A DNA stretch of 28,015 bases from a virus. The stretch spans positions 1-28,015 of the IMG/VR virus record IMGVR_UViG_3300024346_000394; one strand, 5' to 3'. Shown one piece after another: positions 7,033 through 15,503 of this stretch. The notes under the pieces were generated by a model, which saw only the letters and a list, made by a program, of their open reading frames with translations, searched no databases and had not been told where the DNA came from. Numbering within the stretch: the first letter of the stretch is position 1; each line of letters starts with the position of its first letter. Position numbers and translations under genes: made by a program.

Positions 7033-7501
7033 CGTATTTCCTGTATTCGCGGTTTACGCCTCTACTCTGCAAAGCAACTGCCTCTAACGATGAAAGACTC
7101 ATTACAAAAGGATCTGTTCCCTTTGCCTCTTGGCGAGTCAGACAATGACCGCACTTGCACATTATCATGCACTCCGCATCAACATCGATTTCAACAGCCT
7201 CTCCTTCTTCAGTGACAAGTCTGGTCACCCATACATCTATTGTTACAAACTTTTTATCAGGTTCCATTTGCAGGATTTTCGCACCTTCGTAGTCTGAATC
7301 TTCCTTAAAATGATGGAAAGAGTTTCTCAGCCTTCTAGAAAGGTATCTAGTAAATTTCAAGTATTTACGTTCGTCCATAAACTCTTTGAAACTTTCAACG
7401 AAACGAAACGCATCGGCAAATCCAATTGCGTACGTTGTCTCTGTGTAGATATTGCAACCGACCGTAAAAGGTGGGCAAATTTGCTGATTTTCAACTTTCA
7501 T
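7025..7501 (-). CDS. Hypothetical protein, first gene of replication operon
   Basis: From the ATG at 7501 (MKVENQQICPPFTVG) the protein has 158 residues. An open extension reaches 7564 and would overlap the divergent resolvase gene; neither start has a convincing ribosome-binding site. The middle is basic and aromatic (MDERKYLKFTRYLSRRLRNSFHHF), followed by strands and a late CKCGHC cluster (CMIMCKCGHCL) that could bind metal. It is the promoter-proximal gene of the leftward replication operon, with only about 31 bases separating it from the rightward resolvase gene. No family is recognised. Confidence 0.65.
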   Translation of the reverse strand: MKVENQQICPPFTVGCNIYTETTYAIGFADAFRFVESFKEFMDERKYLKFTRYLSRRLRNSFHHFKEDSDYEGAKILQMEPDKKFVTIDVWVTRLVTEEGEAVEIDVDAECMIMCKCGHCLTRQEAKGTDPFVMSLSSLEAVALQSRGVNREYRKYDV

Positions 7502-7532
7502 GCGACAATCCATTTTGCGCAAAGGAAAAACA

Positions 7533-7988
7533 ATGTTTGAGCAACGCATCCTTACTATCAGCATAGACGCTGATTTAAAAAATCAAAATAGCGGTCAAAC
7601 CAGACACTGGTCAACAGCACATCGCGAAAAAAAGATAATGACGACTGCTTTGCTTAACGGACGAATTTTATATCCAGGTGACGGAAACCTTAAGTTTAGC
7701 GTGTTTTGCGGGGAGATTATGAAACATGCGTTCGACTCTAAGGTTGACATTACTGTTAAAAGAATCCTTGGAAAAGCACAGAGGCTTTTTGATCCAGACT
7801 CAATCCTTCGTGGCAATTGCAAGCAATTATTAGATGCAATTGTCGATTCTGGAATTCTAGTTGACGACTCGTCTAGGCATATCGGGAGAGTGCTTGGCGT
7901 TCAGGACGCGACTCAGCGTGATCGCGGACCTGCGATTGAAATCACCTTTTGGAAATCTCCTGATGAGCAGAGTACTAGTTGTCCCTGA
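7533..7988 (+). CDS. rusA: RusA-like Holliday-junction resolvase
   Basis: This 151-residue protein starts at the ATG at 7533, with AAAGGA seven bases upstream. RusA-family features are clear in the second half: FDPDSILRGNCKQLLDAIVDSGILVDDSSRHI, in which Asp87 and Asp89 match the D-x-D pair and Asp111-Asp112 match the downstream DD. A DITV...K segment precedes it and QDATQRDRGPAIEITF ends the fold. The spacing from D89 to D111 is about three residues longer than in E. coli RusA. RusA cleaves four-way junctions as a dimer and would resolve recombination intermediates before packaging. It begins the rightward operon and overlaps the phosphoesterase gene by 26 bases. Residues are given as positions; no longer motif is intended. 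Confidence 0.85.
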   Translation: MFEQRILTISIDADLKNQNSGQTRHWSTAHREKKIMTTALLNGRILYPGDGNLKFSVFCGEIMKHAFDSKVDITVKRILGKAQRLFDPDSILRGNCKQLLDAIVDSGILVDDSSRHIGRVLGVQDATQRDRGPAIEITFWKSPDEQSTSCP

Positions 7989-8664
7989 CCTGCATTCTCC
8001 AGCTATTCACCCTTTAGCTTTTGACTTTGTAAAGCAAATTCAAGAGGAATGGAAAACAGACAGGACAGTCTTTCTCGGTGACATCTTCGACTTGCATGCA
8101 TGCTCGTATCATGCAAAAGAACTTGGCACTCCGAGAGCACTTGCGGAAGTAGATGAATCGCATGAACAAATGCAACCATTTTACGATCACTTTTCAACAG
8201 GAAAAGTAGACTTTTTGATTGGAAATCATGATGCACTCATATGCAGGAAAGCAGTAGACGCTGAGATTCCTGAAGAGTGGATCAAGCCAATCAAAGACAT
8301 ATTCGGAATACCCAAGAATTGGCGAGTCACCGAAAGATATGGAACAGTGCTCTGCGATGGAGTTGCCTACAGGCACGGTGACGCTGGTGCAGGAGGACAA
8401 ACACCTGCCATAGCACAGGCAAAACAGGCAATGCGTTCAACAGTAATCGGTCATTACCATGCTGCGTTTGGAGTCCACTGGTACGCCTGTGACGCGATGC
8501 GGATCTTCGGGTGCAGTGCAGGATCTCTTTGCGATCCTAGCCACTTGCAGCAGCGGTATGGCAAACGATACGCAAAACGACCAATACTCGGTATGGCAGT
8601 GGTAATCGACGGAACGCATTGCTTTTGTGAGGTCATGCCTGTAAAAAACAGAGGAGTTAAATAA
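7963..8664 (+). CDS. Calcineurin-like metallophosphoesterase
   Basis: This 233-residue protein starts at the ATG of MSRVLVVPDLHSP (7963); a longer frame upstream lies inside the resolvase gene and is not needed. Metal-ligand motifs occur in order: D9-x-H11 (PDLH), GD39-40 with following D (LGDIFDLH), GNHD (87-90), RHGD (137-140) and GHYH (163-166). This is a complete two-metal phosphoesterase site. Phage enzymes of this type may be nucleases (SbcD/Mre11-like) or nucleotide phosphatases; this short single-domain form leaves the substrate open. It ends TAATG, sharing a base with the next start. Confidence 0.88.
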   Translation: MSRVLVVPDLHSPAIHPLAFDFVKQIQEEWKTDRTVFLGDIFDLHACSYHAKELGTPRALAEVDESHEQMQPFYDHFSTGKVDFLIGNHDALICRKAVDAEIPEEWIKPIKDIFGIPKNWRVTERYGTVLCDGVAYRHGDAGAGGQTPAIAQAKQAMRSTVIGHYHAAFGVHWYACDAMRIFGCSAGSLCDPSHLQQRYGKRYAKRPILGMAVVIDGTHCFCEVMPVKNRGVK

Positions 8665-8879
8665 TGGATGCGGTCATGATTCTAGATGGTTGCAACGATG
8701 CTATTGTCGCAACAAACCTTGACGGAACTCTTGTCTACGACTATGAAATGCTGCTCGACGTTTTCATTGACGATCATGAGATGTCACTAGACGAGGCAAG
8801 AGACTGGGTCAGTTTTAACATTATTGGATTGCTTGGAAATGAAGGTGCGCCGTCTATCAGAATGCCAGAGTGTTTATAG
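8664..8879 (+). CDS. Small acidic hypothetical protein
   Basis: This 71-residue protein (start MDAVMILDGCNDAIVA) is translationally coupled to the phosphoesterase by a TAATG overlap. It is acidic, predicted helical in DEARDWVSFNIIGLL, and without metal or nucleotide motifs. Its end overlaps the methyltransferase start. Small acidic proteins of this kind (containing a sequence like L-G-T-...-V-Y-D) are common in phage nucleic-acid modules, but I cannot name a function. Confidence 0.65.
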   Translation: MDAVMILDGCNDAIVATNLDGTLVYDYEMLLDVFIDDHEMSLDEARDWVSFNIIGLLGNEGAPSIRMPECL

Positions 8880-9618
8880 CGTTGGAAGTTTATTTTCAGG
8901 TATAGGTGGACTTGAACTCGGGTTGACCAGGACAGGAAGATTCCAGCCTGCTTACTTTGTGGAGAAAGATGAATATGCTTGTAAGGTACTTAGGAAACAC
9001 TACCCTGTCACTGCAATTGAGAAAGATGTTGTCAGGTTTCCGTACCGTCCGATTAAAGACTGGCACTGCGATGTTTTGTCCGCAGGATTCCCATGTCAAG
9101 ACATATCGACCAGCGGGCCAAAGACAGGATTCTCTGGCAAGAAATCAAGTCTCTTCTTTGAAGTCATTCGCGTGGCTAGATTGCTCAGACCCAAAGGAAT
9201 ATTGCTGGAGAACGTGGCAACGATGCTTGATAGAGGAATGGACGAGGTACTCTGGTCGCTTTCCGAAATCGGGTACGATGCTGAGTGGCACGTTGTATCA
9301 TGCGAATCAGTTGGTGGATCTCACAAGCGACCGAGAGTCTTTGTGTTGGCCTACCCCAGCGGCGCACGAAGCAAGGCTCGGATATCAGAGGAGGCATGCG
9401 GGAGCAAAGGGTATACAGGAATCCCTTACGACTGTTGTGATCAATCGTCTGGGTGGACGGGAAGCAGTCACTGGGCAACTGAACCCAATGTGGGTCAGTT
9501 GGTTGATGGGTTTCGAGACAGGGCATGTCAACTTAAAGCGTTAGGGAATGCCGTGGTTCCTCAGTGCTCCGAAATCATTGGTTATCGACTTGCTCAGATA
9601 CTTGACTCTCTGCATTAG
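8839..9618 (+). CDS. DNA (cytosine-5) methyltransferase
   Basis: This 259-residue C5-methyltransferase has all core motifs. SAM-binding FSGIGGLELGL is at 19-29 and the catalytic GFPCQDIS has Cys86. ENV is at 124-126, the SHKRPRVF motif (R164/R166) precedes VLAYP, and LKALGNAVVPQ is at 232-242. The target-recognition region between 172 and 230 is short, typical of small phage enzymes, so specificity cannot be read. I chose the ATG at 8839; a TTG at 8824 is in frame, and neither has a strong ribosome site. It probably protects phage DNA from host restriction; no cognate endonuclease is visible. Its stop overlaps the end of the convergent leftward gene. Confidence 0.92.
   Translation: MKVRRLSECQSVYSVGSLFSGIGGLELGLTRTGRFQPAYFVEKDEYACKVLRKHYPVTAIEKDVVRFPYRPIKDWHCDVLSAGFPCQDISTSGPKTGFSGKKSSLFFEVIRVARLLRPKGILLENVATMLDRGMDEVLWSLSEIGYDAEWHVVSCESVGGSHKRPRVFVLAYPSGARSKARISEEACGSKGYTGIPYDCCDQSSGWTGSSHWATEPNVGQLVDGFRDRACQLKALGNAVVPQCSEIIGYRLAQILDSLH
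8957..9544 (+). CDS. Possible overprinted ORF inside the methyltransferase (+1 frame)
   Basis: A 195-codon frame lies wholly inside the methyltransferase, shifted by one base. It opens at a TTG (8957), with ATGs at 8969 and 8975. It contains segments that look like a phage protein family I know from methyltransferase loci: WRTWQRCLIEEW, SGRFPKSGTMLSGTLY (99-114), CWPTPAAHEARLGY (130-143), and QLNPMWVSWLMGF (174-186). Parts of this resemblance can be a passive shadow, because conserved methyltransferase codons (for example VLAYP and EPNVGQLVDG) fix the bases of the other frame. No good ribosome-binding site is seen. It is reported as a candidate only. Confidence 0.3.
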   Translation: MWRKMNMLVRYLGNTTLSLQLRKMLSGFRTVRLKTGTAMFCPQDSHVKTYRPAGQRQDSLARNQVSSLKSFAWLDCSDPKEYCWRTWQRCLIEEWTRYSGRFPKSGTMLSGTLYHANQLVDLTSDRESLCWPTPAAHEARLGYQRRHAGAKGIQESLTTVVINRLGGREAVTGQLNPMWVSWLMGFETGHVNLKR

Positions 9619-9865
9619 CAATCGCTTTATCGACAAGCAATGCTGCCCCTGCTCTGAGTGCCGAAGTTGGCAGAATTCTAAGCGGAGCGGGAAGCAGATT
9701 TTTTTGCTGCACTAACCTCTGCACGATCATCGGCTTGCTCGCCTTGCACCACTCGATTCCATTGCTATCCATCTTGCGTTTCCAGTTGTTGCACCCACAA
9801 CCTCTGGTCTGCCTTGCAAGCCAGTCTGGTATAAGCTTACCTAGTTCTGTGCCTGCTCCGCTCAT
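9575..9865 (-). CDS. Small Cys-containing protein at end of tail operon
   Basis: This 96-residue protein starts at ATG 9865, which overlaps the stop of the large tail protein (ATGA). It begins MSGAGTELGKLIPDWLARQT and then has RGCGCNNWKRKMD (Cys 23, 25) and a further Cys at 40. A G..L...I...C.C...K..MD pattern is recurrent in small phage proteins next to tail-fibre genes, from memory. No membrane segment is evident. It is the last gene of the late operon and converges with the methyltransferase, overlapping it by 44 bases; no terminator is apparent there. Function is unknown. Confidence 0.7.
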   Translation of the reverse strand: MSGAGTELGKLIPDWLARQTRGCGCNNWKRKMDSNGIEWCKASKPMIVQRLVQQKNLLPAPLRILPTSALRAGAALLVDKAIANAESQVSEQVDNQ

Positions 9866-12252
9866 ACGGTGCAATCCGTAATTGTGATATCTACAATGTT
9901 ATCCCAGTTGCCTGAAGTGTCTGGATTGAAGGGCAGTACACCACAGTTATTTAAACCGTACTGCCCAGCACAACCAGAAGGCAATCCTTGCCCCATGACC
10001 GTTGGCAAAGTAACTCCAAAGACTGTTGCGGGTGACCAAGAAAGATTTATTTCAAGACCACCAGAGCAAGCTGGGATACTAGAAGCGGTTGCCAGACCTA
10101 CCGAAGCAGTTGCAGTGATGTTGTTTATGTTGGGTTCGTCTGTCTCAAACTCAACAGTCAGAGTTGCATCGCAATCGCCTGCGCCTGCGGTCCAGACTGC
10201 TGTGTTAATCAACGCTCTCCCTGCAAAACCACTTTGAACTGCACTGTCCCACTGAATTCCGTTGAGTTGGTACTCTAGTCCACCATTATCACAAAAATCG
10301 CATGGGAGGCACTCGTCTTCTGGGCAGTCGCCTGCCGTCCACGTTCCATTGCAGTCTGCCTGTGCAACATTTGGAGTGTACGTTCCAGGCGGATACTCGC
10401 AGCATCCAAGTGGGTCATCACAGCAGACATCAATGCACTCAGGCTCTGCAACTGGCGTTGTCTGGCAGACGTAAACTGTGTCATAGGTGAAACAAAGCTG
10501 ATCGCTCAATGCCCAAGTTCCGCCTGCGCTGTTGCACTCAGACTCAGTTTGGATGCTCGGATCAACATTGCCGGCCACCGTGCATGTGTAGGCACGATCA
10601 ACTCCTGAAACAACCTGAACAGGTTGAAGCGTTGGTGAAATAATTATTTCATCCTGCGTTGCTTCGCATTGAGGGTTTGCACCAAACACCTTAAACGGTG
10701 ACATCTTCTGATATTTTAGATCGCAACCATCGTAAGCAAGTAACTCGGGCAACGAACCAGAAGTATCTGTCTCTTGTGCAATAGCTTGAATGTTAACAGC
10801 CTCACCATACAGCGATGAGTTGGTGCTAATGACTTGATAGTTTTGTGAATTTGAATCCCAATACGCAATGCCTTTCTGGCCGTTTTCCAAACAATCTATT
10901 TCTAGGCACTCATGTGTAAGGATGTGATCGCTTACCGTTTGCCCTTCTGGGGCAAAGTAAGTGACTGGACTGTAACCCTCATGGTAAGTGTCTGCGTAAA
11001 TCCAAGACCCGCCTTCGTCCCCACCACTTGCTTGGAAATTAGCACAGACCCATCTTGCAATCGGGTACTGCACATCAACGACATGCCACTCAACTGCATC
11101 TGTTTGGCCTTGGGAATAAGGAACGCATGTGTTTTCTGCGTTTTCTAGGCGACCGCTGCACTGAACACGTTCTATTATTGCCCACCCATCTAAAGCAGTG
11201 AACATGTGTGGGTTGTGGACATTAATTTTGTAATCATAACCCTCACCTGGGACAATGATCTCGGGAGGATAGTCCACAAACGGCCACTGACTTATGAACG
11301 CTTCAGCAGGCGTAAACTTTAGTATTTTCTGACCTTCGTTTGATCCATCTTCTGCTATTTCCCCAGTAATTTTTCCCGTTCCATTAGTTGCATCAATCTG
11401 CACCTTCATCTTATTTGCGATCTGAGTGCATTGCTCGACTTCCCAGCGTGGATAGCAGTTAGCAGGTTCGCAAGCACTAATAGGGGTTTGGCAATTAAGG
11501 CAGTCTTCGGGCGGGTCAATATCATATGTCATGACCGCATAGCCAACGCTTCCGCCTGCATGCAAGAAGTCACCTATGGAAGGGTTTTCATTATGTATCG
11601 CTGTAAGCGAGTCCGCTCCAATTGCGTGAGCAAACAATTTTCTAGGATCGCATACATTGACGGGAGTGTTTAAAGTGAGGTCGTTGCATCCCCATTGATC
11701 TAAAACGTATGCCGATGCATAACCATTGTCGTTGAAACTTGTTTTAAGCCTAAACCTTATACGCTTCTGAGTTTTCTGCGGAGGGAAAGCAAACAAGACT
11801 CCACCAACTAAAGCACACAGACTCATTGTGTTTGCTGGGATTGCTTCTGTGTGAGTGTTGTATACCCAGTAAGTCGCTGTGCCGTACTGAGTTGAACCAG
11901 ACTTTTGCGTCCCGTCTGCAAAAGTCTTAACTCTATTTACGTCAACATCCTTGTCATTGTCTGCCCAATCACTTTGTGACCGCATGCGAGGCTTGTATAT
12001 CTTGCACAACGCTTTTGTGCATTCAATCTTTACATCATCTCCTGCCGCAGCAACTTCTTCTGCCGCAGGAATCCCATCATCTGCCCTGAACATGTATAGC
12101 TCAGGATCTCTTGCAGTCTGTGCTCCGTCTTTAAACTCGCTAAGACCAGGAGCACTTGCTGGCTTAGTTGGGTAGTTTGCAATAAGATCTTTCTTTGCAA
12201 ACTCGCTCAACTGCTGCGCAATGTCTTTTCTAGAAAATCCGTAGAGAGACAT
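9862..12252 (-). CDS. Large Cys-rich tail/fibre-like structural protein
   Basis: This 796-residue protein begins MSLYGFSRKDIAQQLSEFAKK, with an AAGG ribosome site in the end of the upstream gene. It has about 36 cysteines, an unusual load for a virion protein, concentrated at 251-275 and 557-654. Two related modules, C-x3-G...T-E-S-E-C-N-S-A-G-G-T-W...C (557-587) and CCEYPPGTYTP...ADCNGTWTAGDC (617-643), resemble disulfide modules common in planctomycete extracellular proteins. The rest is strand-rich with many aromatic and Asn/Thr residues. Its place after the tape measure and the 357-residue protein suggests a tail-tip, fibre or receptor-binding protein stabilised by disulfides outside the cell. 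No enzymatic motif is seen. Confidence 0.75.
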   Translation of the reverse strand: MSLYGFSRKDIAQQLSEFAKKDLIANYPTKPASAPGLSEFKDGAQTARDPELYMFRADDGIPAAEEVAAAGDDVKIECTKALCKIYKPRMRSQSDWADNDKDVDVNRVKTFADGTQKSGSTQYGTATYWVYNTHTEAIPANTMSLCALVGGVLFAFPPQKTQKRIRFRLKTSFNDNGYASAYVLDQWGCNDLTLNTPVNVCDPRKLFAHAIGADSLTAIHNENPSIGDFLHAGGSVGYAVMTYDIDPPEDCLNCQTPISACEPANCYPRWEVEQCTQIANKMKVQIDATNGTGKITGEIAEDGSNEGQKILKFTPAEAFISQWPFVDYPPEIIVPGEGYDYKINVHNPHMFTALDGWAIIERVQCSGRLENAENTCVPYSQGQTDAVEWHVVDVQYPIARWVCANFQASGGDEGGSWIYADTYHEGYSPVTYFAPEGQTVSDHILTHECLEIDCLENGQKGIAYWDSNSQNYQVISTNSSLYGEAVNIQAIAQETDTSGSLPELLAYDGCDLKYQKMSPFKVFGANPQCEATQDEIIISPTLQPVQVVSGVDRAYTCTVAGNVDPSIQTESECNSAGGTWALSDQLCFTYDTVYVCQTTPVAEPECIDVCCDDPLGCCEYPPGTYTPNVAQADCNGTWTAGDCPEDECLPCDFCDNGGLEYQLNGIQWDSAVQSGFAGRALINTAVWTAGAGDCDATLTVEFETDEPNINNITATASVGLATASSIPACSGGLEINLSWSPATVFGVTLPTVMGQGLPSGCAGQYGLNNCGVLPFNPDTSGNWDNIVDITITDCTV

Positions 12253-12255
12253 GAG

Positions 12256-13329
12256 TTACCTTAGAAAAGTGTCAAAATCAATTTGTGGTTGCAGATGCAA
12301 GATATCGTAGGGAGGAACTCCATACTGCTTATCCTCTGCATGAGCTTCGCCGTTTTCCTTAAGGTAGATTTGCTGATGACCCCAAGCACCAACATTTGCA
12401 GCAGGCAAGACTGCACCTTCAGCAGCATAAGGAGGACTGTAGTCTCTGTAACGAGTATCTGCGCGGACGCGAGGCTGATCCCAACCGATCTTAGGGCTAA
12501 CCTGAACAATACTGCCACTGTCATTTAGCTCATACAGTTCCCACCTTCGCACCCGTATCGTGTAGGTAACTCGGTAGCATGTCTGCGTACCATTTACAAT
12601 GGGAACCGTTGTCTTTTCATACGCAATGTCAGTGATCATTGCGTTCCTCGCAGGGACCGAATTCCTTACACCAGTAACTGGTGGTCCGTAGACGTTCCAG
12701 ATTTCGTCGTTGAGAGAGTACAGTCGTTCAAAGTATTTGTCGATTGTAAACCCAACCTCATACTGAGAAAACGTAATGACTTCTTGAGGAACAATCTTGG
12801 TTGGAGGATTGCTGTAAAGAGAACCCGTGGGTAGGACGCAAGGTTCTGGTGGACTGGCGTAAGTTTCATCCTCGGTCCAAGCTGTCACCTCATGCTGCTC
12901 AGATGCATATGTGATTATTGGGGCAATTAGCTGGGGGTTTTCAACAGCAGTCTCACCTGCGTCCTTCCCTGTAGTGTCAGTAAACGTGCAACTGACGGAA
13001 AACTCCAAACCGTTAGAAGTATTTCTGTTTACTCCAACTGAGGTGCATCGCCACCAATAGTAGACATCACCCGCAGGAGTCTCGTAGACGGTGTCTCCAG
13101 CCTTTGGTAGCGTGTTGTTGAACGTAGCACCAACAGTTGGTGCAGGAGCGTTACGCACCATGTCCTCGTCCACATCGGCAGGGCCGAAGTTTAGATCAGC
13201 AGCATCCGTCACATGAACCCTGTATGTGACCTGAATGGACTTGCTAACAACCTCTTGTCCGTTCTTCTGGACAAGTGAGTAGGTTGCGTTGCCTGTTTTC
13301 TTGCGGCAAATTTCGTATGCGATAGTCAT
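12256..13329 (-). CDS. Tail-tip/baseplate-like structural protein
   Basis: This 357-residue, strand-rich protein (start MTIAYEICRKKTGNATYSLV) has no nucleotide-binding, metal or membrane motif. It contains YDILHLQPQIDFDTFLR at its C-terminus and long hydrophilic beta segments. It begins one base into the tape-measure stop and is followed at four bases by the large Cys-rich protein. The position directly downstream of the tape measure is that of distal-tail or tail-associated proteins in siphophages. I assign a structural role from synteny; the exact family is not recognised. Confidence 0.65.
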   Translation of the reverse strand: MTIAYEICRKKTGNATYSLVQKNGQEVVSKSIQVTYRVHVTDAADLNFGPADVDEDMVRNAPAPTVGATFNNTLPKAGDTVYETPAGDVYYWWRCTSVGVNRNTSNGLEFSVSCTFTDTTGKDAGETAVENPQLIAPIITYASEQHEVTAWTEDETYASPPEPCVLPTGSLYSNPPTKIVPQEVITFSQYEVGFTIDKYFERLYSLNDEIWNVYGPPVTGVRNSVPARNAMITDIAYEKTTVPIVNGTQTCYRVTYTIRVRRWELYELNDSGSIVQVSPKIGWDQPRVRADTRYRDYSPPYAAEGAVLPAANVGAWGHQQIYLKENGEAHAEDKQYGVPPYDILHLQPQIDFDTFLR

Positions 13330-15503
13330 TAGTTAACAGCCTGCAACTTATTGATCATTTCAGTATGATTGAGGTCGAGCATCTCAAGCATCTTTGAAAT
13401 CAAAGTGTTTCTATCTTCATCCATTGATTCTCTTTTTTTGTTGGCTTGCTCTTCAAGCCTCTTCGCTTCAAGCTCACCCCGTCTTTGCTGGACAAACTTG
13501 TAGTCAGTACCTGCCGCAGTAAAGTCATCACTCGGCCCCCCTGATTTTCTTGCTAATTCAGCAAGCTTTTGAGCGTCTTGGAATTCTTTTCTTGCATCTT
13601 CTTCTTTTCTCTTTCGTATGTCATCAATTGTTTTCTTCTTTGACTTATAAAGATTGTTTTCATGCTCTATCTCTCTCTTCCTGCTTTCCTTAAGTTCTTT
13701 CGTTCGATCCCTAACCCTTGCTATTTCTTCTACAATCTTAAGGTTTTCCTCCGCTTGCTGTATTCCCCTATCGCCTCCCTGTCGAATTGCATCGCGAAGA
13801 TCTTTTGCTGCCTCAACCCGCATCAAGTCTTGATCTTTTAATCCCATAAGCTCATGCCTTATCTTTACCATTTTGCCAGTTTCTTCTCCTAGCAGTTCAG
13901 AATACTTTTCTTCTAGGTCAAGTCTTTTTTTCGTCCAGTTAGATTGTTTTCTTGAATCTTGGATTTGTTCTTTGGTAAGAACAGAGCCTTTCTTAATCCC
14001 TTTCCTCAAGTCAGACCAAGTCTTTCTTGTGTTTTCAAAAAACCCTTGCTTCTTTTTACCAGGTCTTTGGAAAACTTGGTCAGGATCTAGTGCATAACGA
14101 ATGTCATTTCCCAAAGAAGTAAGGATTTGAGTGAACCTATCCCCGCGAGCAAACTCTGCAACATCATCTACAGCATTATCGCCCATTTGCTTTGCGTTGG
14201 CAGCAAAGTTGTTAAGTCCTTTCATTAATATAACCGCCAGAGAATGCAACCCTGTTGCTTCGCCTTCTTCTGCAGCTATTTCTGCCATCAATCCTTTAAA
14301 CTTTTCCCACTGCGCAGTAACCGTGTCCATGGAAGCTTCTAATCTTCCAGAATATCTCTCCGCAGCGTGAGACAATGTGTCTGATGTCATATCAGCAGTA
14401 AATCCACCCTCTTCCATTTGCTTACGCAACTTAGAGTAACTTTCTCCAGTCATATCAACCATTTCCCTAATAGGGTTGAATCCTTGATTTGTGAACTGCC
14501 GAAGTTCTTGCCCCTGCAATTTTCCAGCGGCGGTTACGTCTGCAAACGCTTTGGTTAGCAACTTTAGCCTTTCAGTGTCACCTCCAGCAATTGTTGCTAA
14601 TTTCGTAAGATCATCTACAACAAAACTAGACGCTCTTCCAAACGAAAGGAGTTGCCTTGCGCCTTCTGCCAAGACAGCAGTAGACAAAGGTGTCTTCCTT
14701 GCCAATTCCTGAAACTGATTGACCATCCTGCCAGCAGAGTCTGCGTTATTGTCCATTAAGACAGTAAGGTCAATTGTTATTTTTTTCAGCCGATCCGCTT
14801 GAACGATAGCCGACTTGGCGGCAAGACCAAGCCCAACTACAGCAGCAACAGGAGCAGCGAATTTAGCACCAAGCATGGCAGCACCTCTAACAGCCCCAAT
14901 CGTTGCTCCCGAAGCACCCGCTGCACCAGCAATGTTTCCAAATATTCCAGCTTGCATTCCAGGAGACATTGCCGCTAAAGCTCGCATGCGTTCACGCATG
15001 TTGAGCATCACAAGCCTGTGGCCTTTAGCGTTCGCCCTTTGGATCTGCAACTGCCGGTCCATCACAGCGCGATGATCTGCTTGACTTCGATTCCTGCGTT
15101 TGACGGAACGATCTGTCTCATGCTTCGCAGCTAACGCAGCATTCTTTTGCTCTTGATCTCTTATCGCATTGTTTTCTGCCAGTTGCTTTCCTTCGTCCTG
15201 CAAAATCTTGAGGTGCGTCTTCTCAAACTTGTTGTGGGCAACCTTCTTGTATCCAGCTTTCTCTAGCTCCTTGTTCAGTTGCTTGAGGATCGTAAGACCC
15301 TGCTCTCGGGTGATGCTGCCATCTGCTGATAGCTTCTGAAGGTTTTTGATCCCTGCCTGATATCTTTCGACATCTGTGGTCGCACCCTTCATTCCGTCAC
15401 GGAATGTCTTTAACGCTGAACGTGCATCGTTTGCACCTTTCTTCATCGATGATGCGTTGAGAATAACATCGTATCGTAGAGCACCGACTCGTTCAGTAGC
15501 CAT
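13329..15503 (-). CDS. Tail tape-measure protein
   Basis: This protein is about 724 residues long. A tape-measure core at about 240-410 includes VNQFQELARKTPLS, LLSFGRASSFVVDD, GQELRQFTNQGFNP and TVTAQWEKFKGLMA. This is the pattern of siphophage tape-measure N-terminal domains. A hydrophobic, glycine/alanine-rich stretch lies near 190-232. Highly charged coiled coils occupy about 30-160 and 520-720. I chose ATG 15503, one base overlapping the chaperone stop, with AGGA eight bases upstream; a GTG one codon earlier is also open. At roughly 0.15 nm per residue, the usual rule, a tail near 110 nm would follow. Confidence 0.93.
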   Translation of the reverse strand: MATERVGALRYDVILNASSMKKGANDARSALKTFRDGMKGATTDVERYQAGIKNLQKLSADGSITREQGLTILKQLNKELEKAGYKKVAHNKFEKTHLKILQDEGKQLAENNAIRDQEQKNAALAAKHETDRSVKRRNRSQADHRAVMDRQLQIQRANAKGHRLVMLNMRERMRALAAMSPGMQAGIFGNIAGAAGASGATIGAVRGAAMLGAKFAAPVAAVVGLGLAAKSAIVQADRLKKITIDLTVLMDNNADSAGRMVNQFQELARKTPLSTAVLAEGARQLLSFGRASSFVVDDLTKLATIAGGDTERLKLLTKAFADVTAAGKLQGQELRQFTNQGFNPIREMVDMTGESYSKLRKQMEEGGFTADMTSDTLSHAAERYSGRLEASMDTVTAQWEKFKGLMAEIAAEEGEATGLHSLAVILMKGLNNFAANAKQMGDNAVDDVAEFARGDRFTQILTSLGNDIRYALDPDQVFQRPGKKKQGFFENTRKTWSDLRKGIKKGSVLTKEQIQDSRKQSNWTKKRLDLEEKYSELLGEETGKMVKIRHELMGLKDQDLMRVEAAKDLRDAIRQGGDRGIQQAEENLKIVEEIARVRDRTKELKESRKREIEHENNLYKSKKKTIDDIRKRKEEDARKEFQDAQKLAELARKSGGPSDDFTAAGTDYKFVQQRRGELEAKRLEEQANKKRESMDEDRNTLISKMLEMLDLNHTEMINKLQAVN

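Noticed and set aside
7502-7564. N-terminal extension of the first replication-operon gene
   Set aside because: It would overlap the resolvase start region; the residues (MLIVRMRCSNIVFPLRK) show no conservation cue and no better ribosome site.
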